DNA of 64,000 nucleotides from G963666945 sp963666945 (GTDB lineage: Bacteria > Bacteroidota > Bacteroidia > Bacteroidales > Marinifilaceae): NCBI GenBank assembly GCA_963666945.2, contig CAXXRT010000055.1, positions 81,616 to 145,615 on the forward strand. Direction: 5' to 3'. Below are positions 52,732-60,607 of this stretch, piece after piece. The number at the start of each line of letters is the position of its first letter. The stretch's first letter is position 1. The position numbers were made by a program, and so were the translations under genes. The notes below the pieces were generated by a model. The model was not told the DNA's origin and did not search any database. It was given only the letters and a program-made list of their open reading frames with translations.

Positions 52732-54591
52732 TTAATTATCTTCTTTATTTTCCATTTTATCTTTAAGAGCAGCTAGCTCAGAAATATCTCCAAGAGTTGT
52801 TTTTTCGATATTGTCTTTTACTTTTTTAACTGCTTTATTAGTAGCTTTCTTAGTAGCTTTTTTAGTAGCTACTTCTTCTGTTTTTTTCTCGTCTTCAAAA
52901 ATTCTTGAGTGAGAAAGAATGATTCTCTTAGAAGATTTAGAGAACTCGATTACTTTGAAATCTAATTTCTCATCTACTTTCGCCTGAGTACCATCTTCTT
53001 TTACAAGATGACGTGGAGTAGCAAAACCTTCAACACCATAAGGAAGTGCGATAACAGCTCCTTTGTCGAAGATTTCAGTTATAGTTCCTTCGTGTACAGA
53101 GTCTACTGTGAAGATTGTTTCGAATACATCCCATGGATTTTCTTCAAGTTGCTTGTGACCTAAGCTTAATCTTCTGTTTTCTTTATCTATTTCAAGAACT
53201 ACTACTTCAATATCAGCACCAATTTGAGTGAATTCAGCTGGATGCTTGATTTTCTTAGTCCATGATAGATCAGAGATATGGATAAGTCCGTCAACACCTT
53301 CTTTAATTTCAACAAATACACCGAAATTAGTGAAGTTACGTACTTTTGCAGTGTGTTTAGAACCAACAGCGTACTCTTTTTCTATATCTTGCCATGGATC
53401 AGATTTAAGTTGCTTGATACCAAGAGACATTTTTCTATCTTCCCTGTCAAGAGTAAGTATAACAGCTTCAACTTCATCACCTACATTCATGAAATCTTGT
53501 GCTGATCTTAAATGCTGTGACCATGACATCTCAGAAACGTGGATAAGACCTTCTACACCTGGAGCAATTTCAACGAATGCACCGTAGTCAGCCATAACAA
53601 CAACTTTTCCTTTAACTTTATCACCCACTTTAAGTTCTGCATCAAGAGCATCCCATGGATGAGGAGTAAGTTGTTTAAGACCAAGAGCAATACGTTTTTT
53701 GTCATCATCGAAATCAAGAATAACAACGTTAAGTTTTTGATCAAGCTCAACAATTTCGTTTGGATGAGTAACACGTCCCCAAGAAAGATCTGTGATGTGA
53801 ATAAGACCATCAACACCACCAAGGTCAATGAATACACCGTAAGAAGTAATATTTTTAACAGTACCTTCAAGTACCTGACCTTTTTCAAGTTTGGCAATAA
53901 TATCTTTTTTCTGTTGTTCAAGTTCTTCTTCAATAAGAGCTTTATGAGAAACAACAACGTTTTTGAATTCCTGGTTGATTTTAACAACTTTGAATTCCAT
54001 AGTTTTTCCTACGAATACATCGTAGTCACGAATTGGCTTAACATCAATCTGTGATCCTGGCAAGAACGCTTCTATTCCGAATACGTCAACAATCATACCA
54101 CCTTTAGTTCTGCATTTGATGTAACCTTTAATAATTTCATCGCTAGCAAGAGCTTCATTAACTCTATCCCATGAGCGTAGAGCACGAGCTTTTTTGTGTG
54201 AAAGTATTAGTTGTCCTTTTTTGTCTTCCTGACTTTCAACATATACCTCTACTTTGTCACCAATTTTTAATTCAGGATTATATCTGAACTCATTTAATGA
54301 TACAATACCGTCTGATTTGTATCCAATGTTGATAACAACTTCTCTCTTGTTCATTGAAATAACAGTACCATCAATTACTTCTTTCTCTGCAATAGTAGAA
54401 AGAGTTTTTGCGTACATTTCTTCTAATTCTGTTCTGGTAGTTCCAAAAACCTCACTTTTTTCAAAAGCTTCCCAGTCAAAATCTTCTTCTGGTTCAGGAG
54501 AAGTTGTTGCTGCTTTAGAAGCTTCTTTTACATTCTCAGTTGTTGGAATGTTTTGCTCCTGCATTTCTTCGTTTTTAATTTCTTCTGTCAT
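52732..54591 (-). CDS. rpsA: 30S ribosomal protein S1
   Basis: 619 residues with six S1 RNA-binding repeats (about 75-140, 155-225, 240-310, 325-400, 412-485 and 500-565); repeats 3-5 are the most alike (YGVFIDLGGVDGLIHITDLSW, YGAFVEIAPGVEGLIHVSEMSW, FGVFVEIKEGVDGLIHISDLSW). An acidic N-terminal region (TEEIKNEEMQEQN) and a low-complexity Lys/Ala/Thr tail (ATKKATKKATNKAVKK) flank them. S1 helps the ribosome bind mRNA, which matters in a phylum with weak Shine-Dalgarno use. A perfect promoter lies upstream. Confidence 0.97.
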   Translation of the reverse strand: MTEEIKNEEMQEQNIPTTENVKEASKAATTSPEPEEDFDWEAFEKSEVFGTTRTELEEMYAKTLSTIAEKEVIDGTVISMNKREVVINIGYKSDGIVSLNEFRYNPELKIGDKVEVYVESQEDKKGQLILSHKKARALRSWDRVNEALASDEIIKGYIKCRTKGGMIVDVFGIEAFLPGSQIDVKPIRDYDVFVGKTMEFKVVKINQEFKNVVVSHKALIEEELEQQKKDIIAKLEKGQVLEGTVKNITSYGVFIDLGGVDGLIHITDLSWGRVTHPNEIVELDQKLNVVILDFDDDKKRIALGLKQLTPHPWDALDAELKVGDKVKGKVVVMADYGAFVEIAPGVEGLIHVSEMSWSQHLRSAQDFMNVGDEVEAVILTLDREDRKMSLGIKQLKSDPWQDIEKEYAVGSKHTAKVRNFTNFGVFVEIKEGVDGLIHISDLSWTKKIKHPAEFTQIGADIEVVVLEIDKENRRLSLGHKQLEENPWDVFETIFTVDSVHEGTITEIFDKGAVIALPYGVEGFATPRHLVKEDGTQAKVDEKLDFKVIEFSKSSKRIILSHSRIFEDEKKTEEVATKKATKKATNKAVKKVKDNIEKTTLGDISELAALKDKMENKEDN

Positions 54592-54645
54592 TTTTTAATC
54601 TTTTGTTAATTAGTAAGTTAGACATTATATTGTTCTAATTGGCTG

Positions 54646-54676
54646 CAAAATTATTAAATAAAAATCATCTTGCAAA
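54646..54676 (-). promoter_or_regulatory. promoter of rpsA
   Basis: TTTG (54676-54673), a 19-base spacer and TAATTTTG (54653-54646): an exact match to the Bacteroidota -33/-7 consensus, 54 bases before the ATG. Confidence 0.85.
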
Positions 54677-54717
54677 ATATATTGGTAAAATTCTTATCAT
54701 TCAATGTTTTAAATATA

Positions 54718-55395
54718 TTAATCTTCCAATAAATCGGGTCTAAGTTTTTTTGTTCTAATATGAGCTTGCTTTTCTTGCCATTCTTTTATCTTTGAATGAT
54801 TTCCGGAAAGAAGAATCTCCGGAACCTTCCACCCTTTAAACTCTGCAGGGCGGGTATATACAGGTGGGGCAAGCAGGTTGTCCTGAAACGAGTCGGTCAA
54901 TGCTGATGTTTCATCAGACATTGCACCAGGAAGTAATCTTACAATGCTGTCTGTTATTATTGCAGCTGCAAGTTCTCCTCCTGTTAAGACAAAATCACCA
55001 ATTGAAATCTCTTTTGTAATAAGATGATCTCTTATTCTTTGATCTATACCTTTATAATGACCACATAATATAATAATGTTTTCATACATCGACATGGTAT
55101 TAGCCATTTTCTGATTTAGTTTCTCTCCATCAGGCGAAGTATATATTATCTCGTCGTATTTTCGTTCCGAACAGAGCTCTTTTATGGCTTTATAAACTGG
55201 TTCAATTTTAATTACCATGCCTGCATCTCCTCCAAAAGAATAATCGTCAACTCTTTTATATTTATCTTCTGACCATTTTCTAAGATTGTGTATATGAATT
55301 TCAACAATGCCTTTATCCTGCGCTCTTTTTATTATAGAATGCTTAAGTGGCCCCTCAATAATCTCCGGTACTACAGTAATAATATCTATTCTCAT
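54718..55395 (-). CDS. trmD: tRNA (guanine-N1-)-methyltransferase
   Basis: 225 residues from the ATG at 55395 (MRIDIITVVPEI); a TTG two codons upstream is less likely. SPOUT-class motifs: YSFGGDAGMVIKIEPVYKAI, YTSPDGEKLNQ, ILCGHYKGIDQR and ISIGDFVLTGGELAAAIITD forming the trefoil knot that binds S-adenosylmethionine, and the catalytic Asp in LTDSF. It makes m1G37 in tRNAs and so prevents frameshifting. Confidence 0.97.
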   Translation of the reverse strand: MRIDIITVVPEIIEGPLKHSIIKRAQDKGIVEIHIHNLRKWSEDKYKRVDDYSFGGDAGMVIKIEPVYKAIKELCSERKYDEIIYTSPDGEKLNQKMANTMSMYENIIILCGHYKGIDQRIRDHLITKEISIGDFVLTGGELAAAIITDSIVRLLPGAMSDETSALTDSFQDNLLAPPVYTRPAEFKGWKVPEILLSGNHSKIKEWQEKQAHIRTKKLRPDLLED

Positions 55396-55411
55396 ATTCA
55401 ATTATTTGCTG

Positions 55412-55419
55412 CAAATTTA
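55412..55419 (-). promoter_or_regulatory. -7 promoter box of trmD
   Basis: TAAATTTG followed by CAG on the minus strand fits the consensus, about 17 bases before the ATG; no clear -33 element. Confidence 0.5.
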
Positions 55420-55513
55420 ATAAATATGAAACAATGAAAAGAATTTATAAAGAATAAAGTTTTTCTTAACCATATCTCGTAATCCTTGCTAAACACGCCT
55501 ATTTTTATTATAT

Positions 55514-57715
55514 ATGCATAAAAAATATATAATGCGTAAAATAATATTTATCACAACTATTTTAGTAATCTTTTTTGGTCTTTATTCTTTGGGTCAGGAT
55601 ACTATACATAAACGTCCTAAGGTTGGATTAGTTCTTAGTGGAGGAGGAGCAAAAGGTTTTGCACATGTGGGAGTTCTTAAAGTACTGGAAGAGTTGGAAA
55701 TCCCCGTTGATTGTATTACAGGAACAAGTATGGGGAGTATTATTGGTGGATTTTATTCTATGGGGTATAGTGCAAAAGAAATCGAAAAGATGATAAGTAT
55801 GCAAAATTGGGATATAGTTTTAACCGATTATGTGTATAGAAAATATATACCATTGTTCGATAGAGATGAATATGATAGATATGCGTTTTCTTTTCCTATT
55901 AAAGATAGGGGAGTGGCCCTGCCAGAGGGAATAGTGCATGGTCATAATGTTTTAAAGCTGTTTTCAAAATATTCTCTTGATTTTCATTCAACAACAGATT
56001 TTAGTAAATTGCCTATACCTTTCGCCTGCGCCGGAGCGGATATTGTTAATGGTGAGGAATATATTATGGAAGAAGGATATTTACCACTTGCGATGAGGGC
56101 CAGTATGTCAATTCCTACTTTATTTACTCCTGTCAATTACGATGGAAGGCTCTTGGTAGATGGGGGAATGATAAATAATTTCCCCGTAATAAAAGCAAAA
56201 AATATGGGGGCTGATATAATAATAGGTGTCGATGTACAAAAAGGGAAGAAAACTAAGAGTGAGTTGAAGAATATGAATGATATAATCAATCAGGGAATCT
56301 TTTTTTTAGGCATGGATACTTATCAAAAGAATAAAAAGTATGTAGATATTTATATAAAACCTAATATAGATGGATATTCTGTTTCTGATTTTTATAAAGC
56401 TGATTCTTTAATTGCTATAGGAGAACGTGCTGCCAGAAAAATGATTCCTGAGTTAATGGAACTAAAAAAGAAGTTAGGTAATGATTATCAGTTTAAGAAA
56501 CAGACGCTAAAACCTCCCCACGATAATGATACCTTATTTATAAAAGATATTCAGATTAAGGGACATAAAAAACTATCTGAGTTGCAGATATTAAGTAAAT
56601 TGCATTTAAAGACTCCATGTAAAGTGTCGTTGAAGGAAATTGAAAATGGGGTTGACAGATTATACTCGTCTTTGAATTTTAAGACCGTTATTTATAGAGT
56701 TGATGGAGAAAATAAAGATGTTTTAGAGATTACTGTTTCTGAAAAGATAACCAATAGATTTAATGTGGGGATACATTACGATTCATGGCATGATGCTGCG
56801 ATACTTTTAAATACAACTTTCAATAATATCTGGACAAGAGGTTCTAAGCTTTCTTTTGATGTGAAACTTGCTGAAAAACCAAGGTTTATGGCTACTTATA
56901 CAATAAATAATGGATGGAAACCTGGATTGCGAGCCAGACTAGAATATAATAATTTTTCATATTATGAATACAATAAAGGAAATAAGGTTGGTGAATATTT
57001 GGTTGATAAATATAGAGCTGATATTAATATTAATTCAATAATTTCGAATGCATATTCATTAGGTGTTGGATTTAGGGCAGATTATTTTGAATCAAATCCA
57101 CAGGTTATCAATGAGACTAAATACAGTATGGACGAACACTATTTTTCTTATTATTCTTTTATACGGATGGATACGCATGAAAAAAGGTATTACCCAAGAG
57201 AGGGTATGAGTATGTACGCTGAATATCGGCTATTGATTGATGACAGTTCTGAATATGAGGAGGATTCACCATATTCTATTTTGTATTTTGATATAAAGAA
57301 ACCAATACGCTTTAGTAAATATTTTACTTTTATACCTCAAATATATGCCAGTGGTCTTTTGAATTATTCCGAAGCTCCTCCTGCTGTTGTTATGACTATG
57401 TGGGGTGGGACAGAACAGACACAGTATCTTGATAATCAGATACCTTTTATCGGTTTGCGCTCGATGGAAACCCTTCATAAAAGCGGTATAGTGTTGCGGG
57501 GTGACTTTCAATGGGAAATATGGAAAAAAAATTATGTAATCTTAAAAACAAATATAGGAAAATTTGAAGATTTTTTTAGTTCCTCCCATACATTAGTAGG
57601 AGCTGGGTTGACTTTTGCATACGAGAGTGTACTTGGCCCTATGGAAGCTAGCTGCATGTATTCAACAGAAAACAGAAAATTTACTTTTTTAGTTAATCTT
57701 GGCTACTGGTTTTAA
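55514..57715 (+). CDS. patatin-like phospholipase with Omp85-type outer-membrane barrel
   Basis: 733 residues. After a signal peptide (best from the Met at 55532, MRKIIFITTILVIFFGLYSLGQ) comes a patatin domain: oxyanion loop LSGGGAKGFAHVG, nucleophile Ser72 in GTSMG and catalytic Asp216 in LVDGGMINNF. A POTRA-like segment (DTLFIKDIQIKGHKKL) follows near 335-410 and a C-terminal beta barrel to the terminal aromatic LGYWF. This is the PlpD-like type V layout, common in Bacteroidota, in which an esterase is attached to an outer-membrane pore. Lipid hydrolysis is expected, the target unknown. The start may be 55514 or 55532. Confidence 0.9.
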   Translation: MHKKYIMRKIIFITTILVIFFGLYSLGQDTIHKRPKVGLVLSGGGAKGFAHVGVLKVLEELEIPVDCITGTSMGSIIGGFYSMGYSAKEIEKMISMQNWDIVLTDYVYRKYIPLFDRDEYDRYAFSFPIKDRGVALPEGIVHGHNVLKLFSKYSLDFHSTTDFSKLPIPFACAGADIVNGEEYIMEEGYLPLAMRASMSIPTLFTPVNYDGRLLVDGGMINNFPVIKAKNMGADIIIGVDVQKGKKTKSELKNMNDIINQGIFFLGMDTYQKNKKYVDIYIKPNIDGYSVSDFYKADSLIAIGERAARKMIPELMELKKKLGNDYQFKKQTLKPPHDNDTLFIKDIQIKGHKKLSELQILSKLHLKTPCKVSLKEIENGVDRLYSSLNFKTVIYRVDGENKDVLEITVSEKITNRFNVGIHYDSWHDAAILLNTTFNNIWTRGSKLSFDVKLAEKPRFMATYTINNGWKPGLRARLEYNNFSYYEYNKGNKVGEYLVDKYRADININSIISNAYSLGVGFRADYFESNPQVINETKYSMDEHYFSYYSFIRMDTHEKRYYPREGMSMYAEYRLLIDDSSEYEEDSPYSILYFDIKKPIRFSKYFTFIPQIYASGLLNYSEAPPAVVMTMWGGTEQTQYLDNQIPFIGLRSMETLHKSGIVLRGDFQWEIWKKNYVILKTNIGKFEDFFSSSHTLVGAGLTFAYESVLGPMEASCMYSTENRKFTFLVNLGYWF

Positions 57716-57724
57716 ATGTTTAAG

Positions 57725-57756
57725 TATTGGAGGTTGTACTAAGTCAACCTCCAATA
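57725..57756. terminator. bidirectional terminator between the patatin gene and lysA
   Basis: TATTGGAGGTTG (57725-57736) pairs perfectly with CAACCTCCAATA (57745-57756) between two convergent genes; TTTAATT follows on the plus strand. Confidence 0.8.
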
Positions 57757-57767
57757 TTTAATTAGAA

Positions 57768-58922
57768 TTAAATTTCATCAGAAAATATTGCAGAAGGTAG
57801 TTCTCTAAGATTATACTGCGAGGACATGATTTCTCCATATGCCCCTGTCGATCTTATTGCTACCAGATTATTTCTGGAAACTTTATTTAGCATGACAGCT
57901 TTGCCAAAGCAGTCTGAAGATTCACATATTGGACCTACTACATCATATTTTTCTTCTTCATTGTTAGAACTAATATTTTCTATTTTGTGATACGCCTGAT
58001 AAAGGGCAGGTCTTAGTAAGTCGCTCATTCCGGCATCAAGAATTGCAAATTTTGTATTTGTCCCTTTCTTAACGTAAAGCACCTTGCTTATTAAGCTTCC
58101 ACATGCTGCTGTTACCGAACGTCCTAGTTCGAAATGAACTTTCTGTCCGTGTTGTAGTTTCAAAAATCTGTTGAACGTAGAAAAGTAATTTTTAAAGTCT
58201 GCAATATTTTCTTTGTCAGGTTCATGGTAGTTTATTCCCAGTCCACCACCTACATTTATATTTTCTATAAATATATCTCTTTGCCAGAACCATTTCTGAA
58301 TGTCATTAATTCTTAAACATAGGCTCATAAATACACTCATGTCAGTAATTTGTGATCCTATGTGGAAATGAAGGCCTATAAGATTGATAAACTTACATTT
58401 GTTTATAGTATCAATAACTTCTCCTAGATCCCACCTGTTTATTCCAAATTTATTTTCCTCAATACCTGTTGTAATGTAGTGATGTGTATTGGCATCTACA
58501 TTAGGATTTATTCTTATTGCAATATTTGCCTTTTTATTAAGTTTTTCGGCAATATCGTTTATTACCTCAATCTCAGGAATTGATTCGCAATTAAAACAAA
58601 AAATGTCGTTTTTAAGTGCTGTTTCAATTTCCCAATCGGCTTTACCAACTCCTGCGTATACTATCTTTTTTTTGGGAAAACCGCATTCAAGAGATCTCAA
58701 TATCTCGTTTCCACTTACACAATCTGCTCCAATCCCTTTGTTGCTTATTATTTTTAATATTTTAGGATTTGCATTAGCTTTAATAGCATAGTGAATTTGG
58801 AAATTATATTTCTTCGCTTCTGTTCTTATAATTCCAAGAGTCCTCTCCAGTATATCTATATCATAAAAATAGAAAGGTGTTCTTATCTGTCCGAATTTTT
58901 CTATAATATCTTTAGTAAACAT
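57768..58922 (-). CDS. lysA: diaminopimelate decarboxylase
   Basis: 384 residues, fold-type III PLP enzyme. PLP Lys48 in HYAIKANANP, GLHFHIGSQI, GGGLGINYHEP, FELGRSVTAACG and the active-site Cys in GPICESSDCFGK. It makes lysine from meso-diaminopimelate. It starts 6 bases after lysC, so the first and last enzymes of lysine synthesis share one transcript. Confidence 0.96.
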   Translation of the reverse strand: MFTKDIIEKFGQIRTPFYFYDIDILERTLGIIRTEAKKYNFQIHYAIKANANPKILKIISNKGIGADCVSGNEILRSLECGFPKKKIVYAGVGKADWEIETALKNDIFCFNCESIPEIEVINDIAEKLNKKANIAIRINPNVDANTHHYITTGIEENKFGINRWDLGEVIDTINKCKFINLIGLHFHIGSQITDMSVFMSLCLRINDIQKWFWQRDIFIENINVGGGLGINYHEPDKENIADFKNYFSTFNRFLKLQHGQKVHFELGRSVTAACGSLISKVLYVKKGTNTKFAILDAGMSDLLRPALYQAYHKIENISSNNEEEKYDVVGPICESSDCFGKAVMLNKVSRNNLVAIRSTGAYGEIMSSQYNLRELPSAIFSDEI

Positions 58923-58928
58923 ATTCTT

Positions 58929-60251
58929 CTAGTTTTTATGATTTAACAGATTTTCATTTAAGGCTTTTAGTGCTTCTACTTTATTCGATTCACTGATAAG
59001 CAGAGATATGTTATGGTTACTCCCACCATAAGAAATCATTCTTATAGGAATATGCTTTAGAGCTTTTAAGACTTTGAATGCCAAACCAGGTTTTTGTGCA
59101 ATAAAGTCGCCAACAATACAAATTATACTTTGTTGTTTATCTATATTTACAGTACAATAATTTTCAAGATCTTTTACTATATTATCCAAATGAGAAGTGT
59201 CATCAATAGTTAGAGAGACGGCAACCTCCGAAGTTGCAATCATGTCTATTGGTGTCTTCCACGATTCAAATATTTCAAATACTTTCCTTAGAAATCCATA
59301 GGATAGTAACATGTTTGTTGACTTTATTGTTATTGCTGTAATGCCATCTTTTGCTGCAACAGCTTTTACGCCGCTTCCTTCAGATTTTTTTGTTATTAGT
59401 GTCCCTTCATCTGTTGGATTAAGGGTATTTTTAAGGCGTACAGGTATGTTCTTTTGTTTTGCTGGCTGTATGCTTGATGGATGTAATATCTTTGCTCCAA
59501 AATATGCTAATTCGGCTGCTTCGTCGAAAGATAAATGCCTTATTGTCTTTGTGTTCTCAACATATCTGGGGTCGTTATTGTGAAACCCATCTATATCGGT
59601 CCATATTTGAATCTCTTCCGCATTTATTGCTGATCCTATAAGAGCTGCAGAGTAATCGCTTCCGCCTCTTTTTAAATTAGCAATTTCTCCATATGCATCT
59701 CTGCAGATATAGCCTTGTGTAATTAATATTTTTTTGTCTTTATGATTCTCAATTTCTCTTTTTAAGCCTTGTTCTATATAGTAATAATCTGGCTCCCCGT
59801 CCTTGTCTATCCTCATGAAATTAAGAGCAGGAATTAAAACAGAATTAATGCAATTTTCCTGTAAGTAATAGTGAAATAAAGAGGTTGAAATAAGCTCTCC
59901 TTGAGCTAGTATAGCTCTTTCCTGATATATTGTGAAACATTTATTTGTAAAACTTTTAATATATTCAAAATGAGATTTTATTAACTCACTTCCCTTTTTT
60001 ATGTACTCATCGGAACTAAATAATTCCTTGACAATATTATTGTAATTTTCCTCTAGTTTTGCAATTTCATTTATTGCTTTCTCGTGGTTATTATTGTAAA
60101 GAGCCTCTGTGATATCAACCAAAGAATTGGTTGTACCAGCCATTGCAGATAATACAACTATTTTATTTTGGTTGTTTACTACAATATTTTGGAGTCCTTT
60201 TATTCTTTCAGCAGAACCTACTGATGTGCCACCAAATTTTAAAACCTGCAT
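58929..60251 (-). CDS. lysC: aspartate kinase (monofunctional)
   Basis: 440 residues. Kinase motifs KFGGTSVGSAERI (5-17) and TQGYICRDAYGEIANLKRGGSDYSAALIG, WTDIDGFHNNDPRYV; two ACT domains at the C-terminus (about 300-440, ITIKSTNMLLSYGFLRKVFEIF and ICIVGDFIAQKPGLAFKVL) point to allosteric feedback. There is no fused homoserine dehydrogenase. It phosphorylates aspartate, the first step to Lys, Thr and Met. Its pairing with lysA and the leader upstream suggest this is the lysine-controlled isozyme. Confidence 0.95.
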   Translation of the reverse strand: MQVLKFGGTSVGSAERIKGLQNIVVNNQNKIVVLSAMAGTTNSLVDITEALYNNNHEKAINEIAKLEENYNNIVKELFSSDEYIKKGSELIKSHFEYIKSFTNKCFTIYQERAILAQGELISTSLFHYYLQENCINSVLIPALNFMRIDKDGEPDYYYIEQGLKREIENHKDKKILITQGYICRDAYGEIANLKRGGSDYSAALIGSAINAEEIQIWTDIDGFHNNDPRYVENTKTIRHLSFDEAAELAYFGAKILHPSSIQPAKQKNIPVRLKNTLNPTDEGTLITKKSEGSGVKAVAAKDGITAITIKSTNMLLSYGFLRKVFEIFESWKTPIDMIATSEVAVSLTIDDTSHLDNIVKDLENYCTVNIDKQQSIICIVGDFIAQKPGLAFKVLKALKHIPIRMISYGGSNHNISLLISESNKVEALKALNENLLNHKN

Positions 60252-60285
60252 TTCGAAATATATTTAAGTTAAAACTGTTATTATT

Positions 60286-60318
60286 AAAAAAAAAGGTCTG
60301 CAGAATTTGCAGACCTTT
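60286..60318 (-). terminator. attenuator terminator upstream of lysC
   Basis: On the minus strand AAAGGTCTGCA (60318-60308) pairs perfectly with TGCAGACCTTT (60302-60292) around AATTC, and the T-run continues to nine T (60294-60286). It lies 35 bases before the lysC ATG, so it stops transcription before the gene, not after one. Confidence 0.88.
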
Positions 60319-60339
60319 CGGGACTAATGCTTTTAAATT

Positions 60340-60417
60340 CTACACTATTCTTGTATTATGACAGATTTTCATCTGTTTATATTTATTCTCATTATTTTTA
60401 CGTTTTATAAAAATCAT
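60340..60417 (-). CDS. putative lysine-attenuation leader peptide of lysC-lysA
   Basis: A 25-codon frame with ATG at 60417-60415 and TAG at 60342-60340. It has five Lys codons (5, 7, 12, 14, 17), and Ile, Asn, Met and Thr also appear, so 16 of 25 residues belong to the aspartate family. The bases around its stop codon (TGTAGAATTT, 60344-60335) can pair over ten bases (one G-U) with AAATTCTGCA (60308-60299), which spans the terminator loop and part of its right arm. A small GAAA-loop hairpin (60361-60376) lies inside the frame. AT-rich DNA favours Lys codons by chance, so the coding claim rests mainly on the RNA pairing and position. Confidence 0.6.
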   Translation of the reverse strand: MIFIKRKNNENKYKQMKICHNTRIV

Positions 60418-60440
60418 ATTTATTTGTTTTTTATTCACGA

Positions 60441-60448
60441 CAAAGATA
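60441..60448 (-). promoter_or_regulatory. -7 promoter box of the lysC-lysA operon
   Basis: TATCTTTG on the minus strand followed by TCG, 23 bases before the leader peptide ATG; no exact -33 TTTG at 19 bases. Confidence 0.6.
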
Positions 60449-60554
60449 TAAATAAATAATTTCAAAAAAAGAAAACCTGTTAAAAAGTATTTAACTGGTT
60501 TAAAAAATAACATTTGGTGTTAAAATATAAACAATATTAGTGCGGGCAAAAAAT

Positions 60555-60588
60555 AAAAGGAGATAACTCAATTGAGTTATCTCCTTTT
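60555..60588 (-). terminator. terminator of the M16 peptidase gene
   Basis: A perfect 34-base palindrome, AAAAGGAGATAACTCAA and its complement, 19 bases after the peptidase stop; T-rich on both strands (TTTT then ATTTTTT on the minus strand). Confidence 0.85.
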
Positions 60589-60607
60589 AAGAATAATATT
60601 ATTTAAC

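Noticed and set aside
53539..54054. Long open frame antisense to rpsA on the plus strand
   Set aside because: It is a by-product of the biased codon use of the highly expressed S1 gene; the protein is low-complexity Asn/Phe/Ile-rich with no family features.
60362..60440. L-box (lysine riboswitch) upstream of lysC
   Set aside because: The leader is only about 150 bases and lacks the conserved L-box core; the peptide-plus-alternative-pairing reading fits better.
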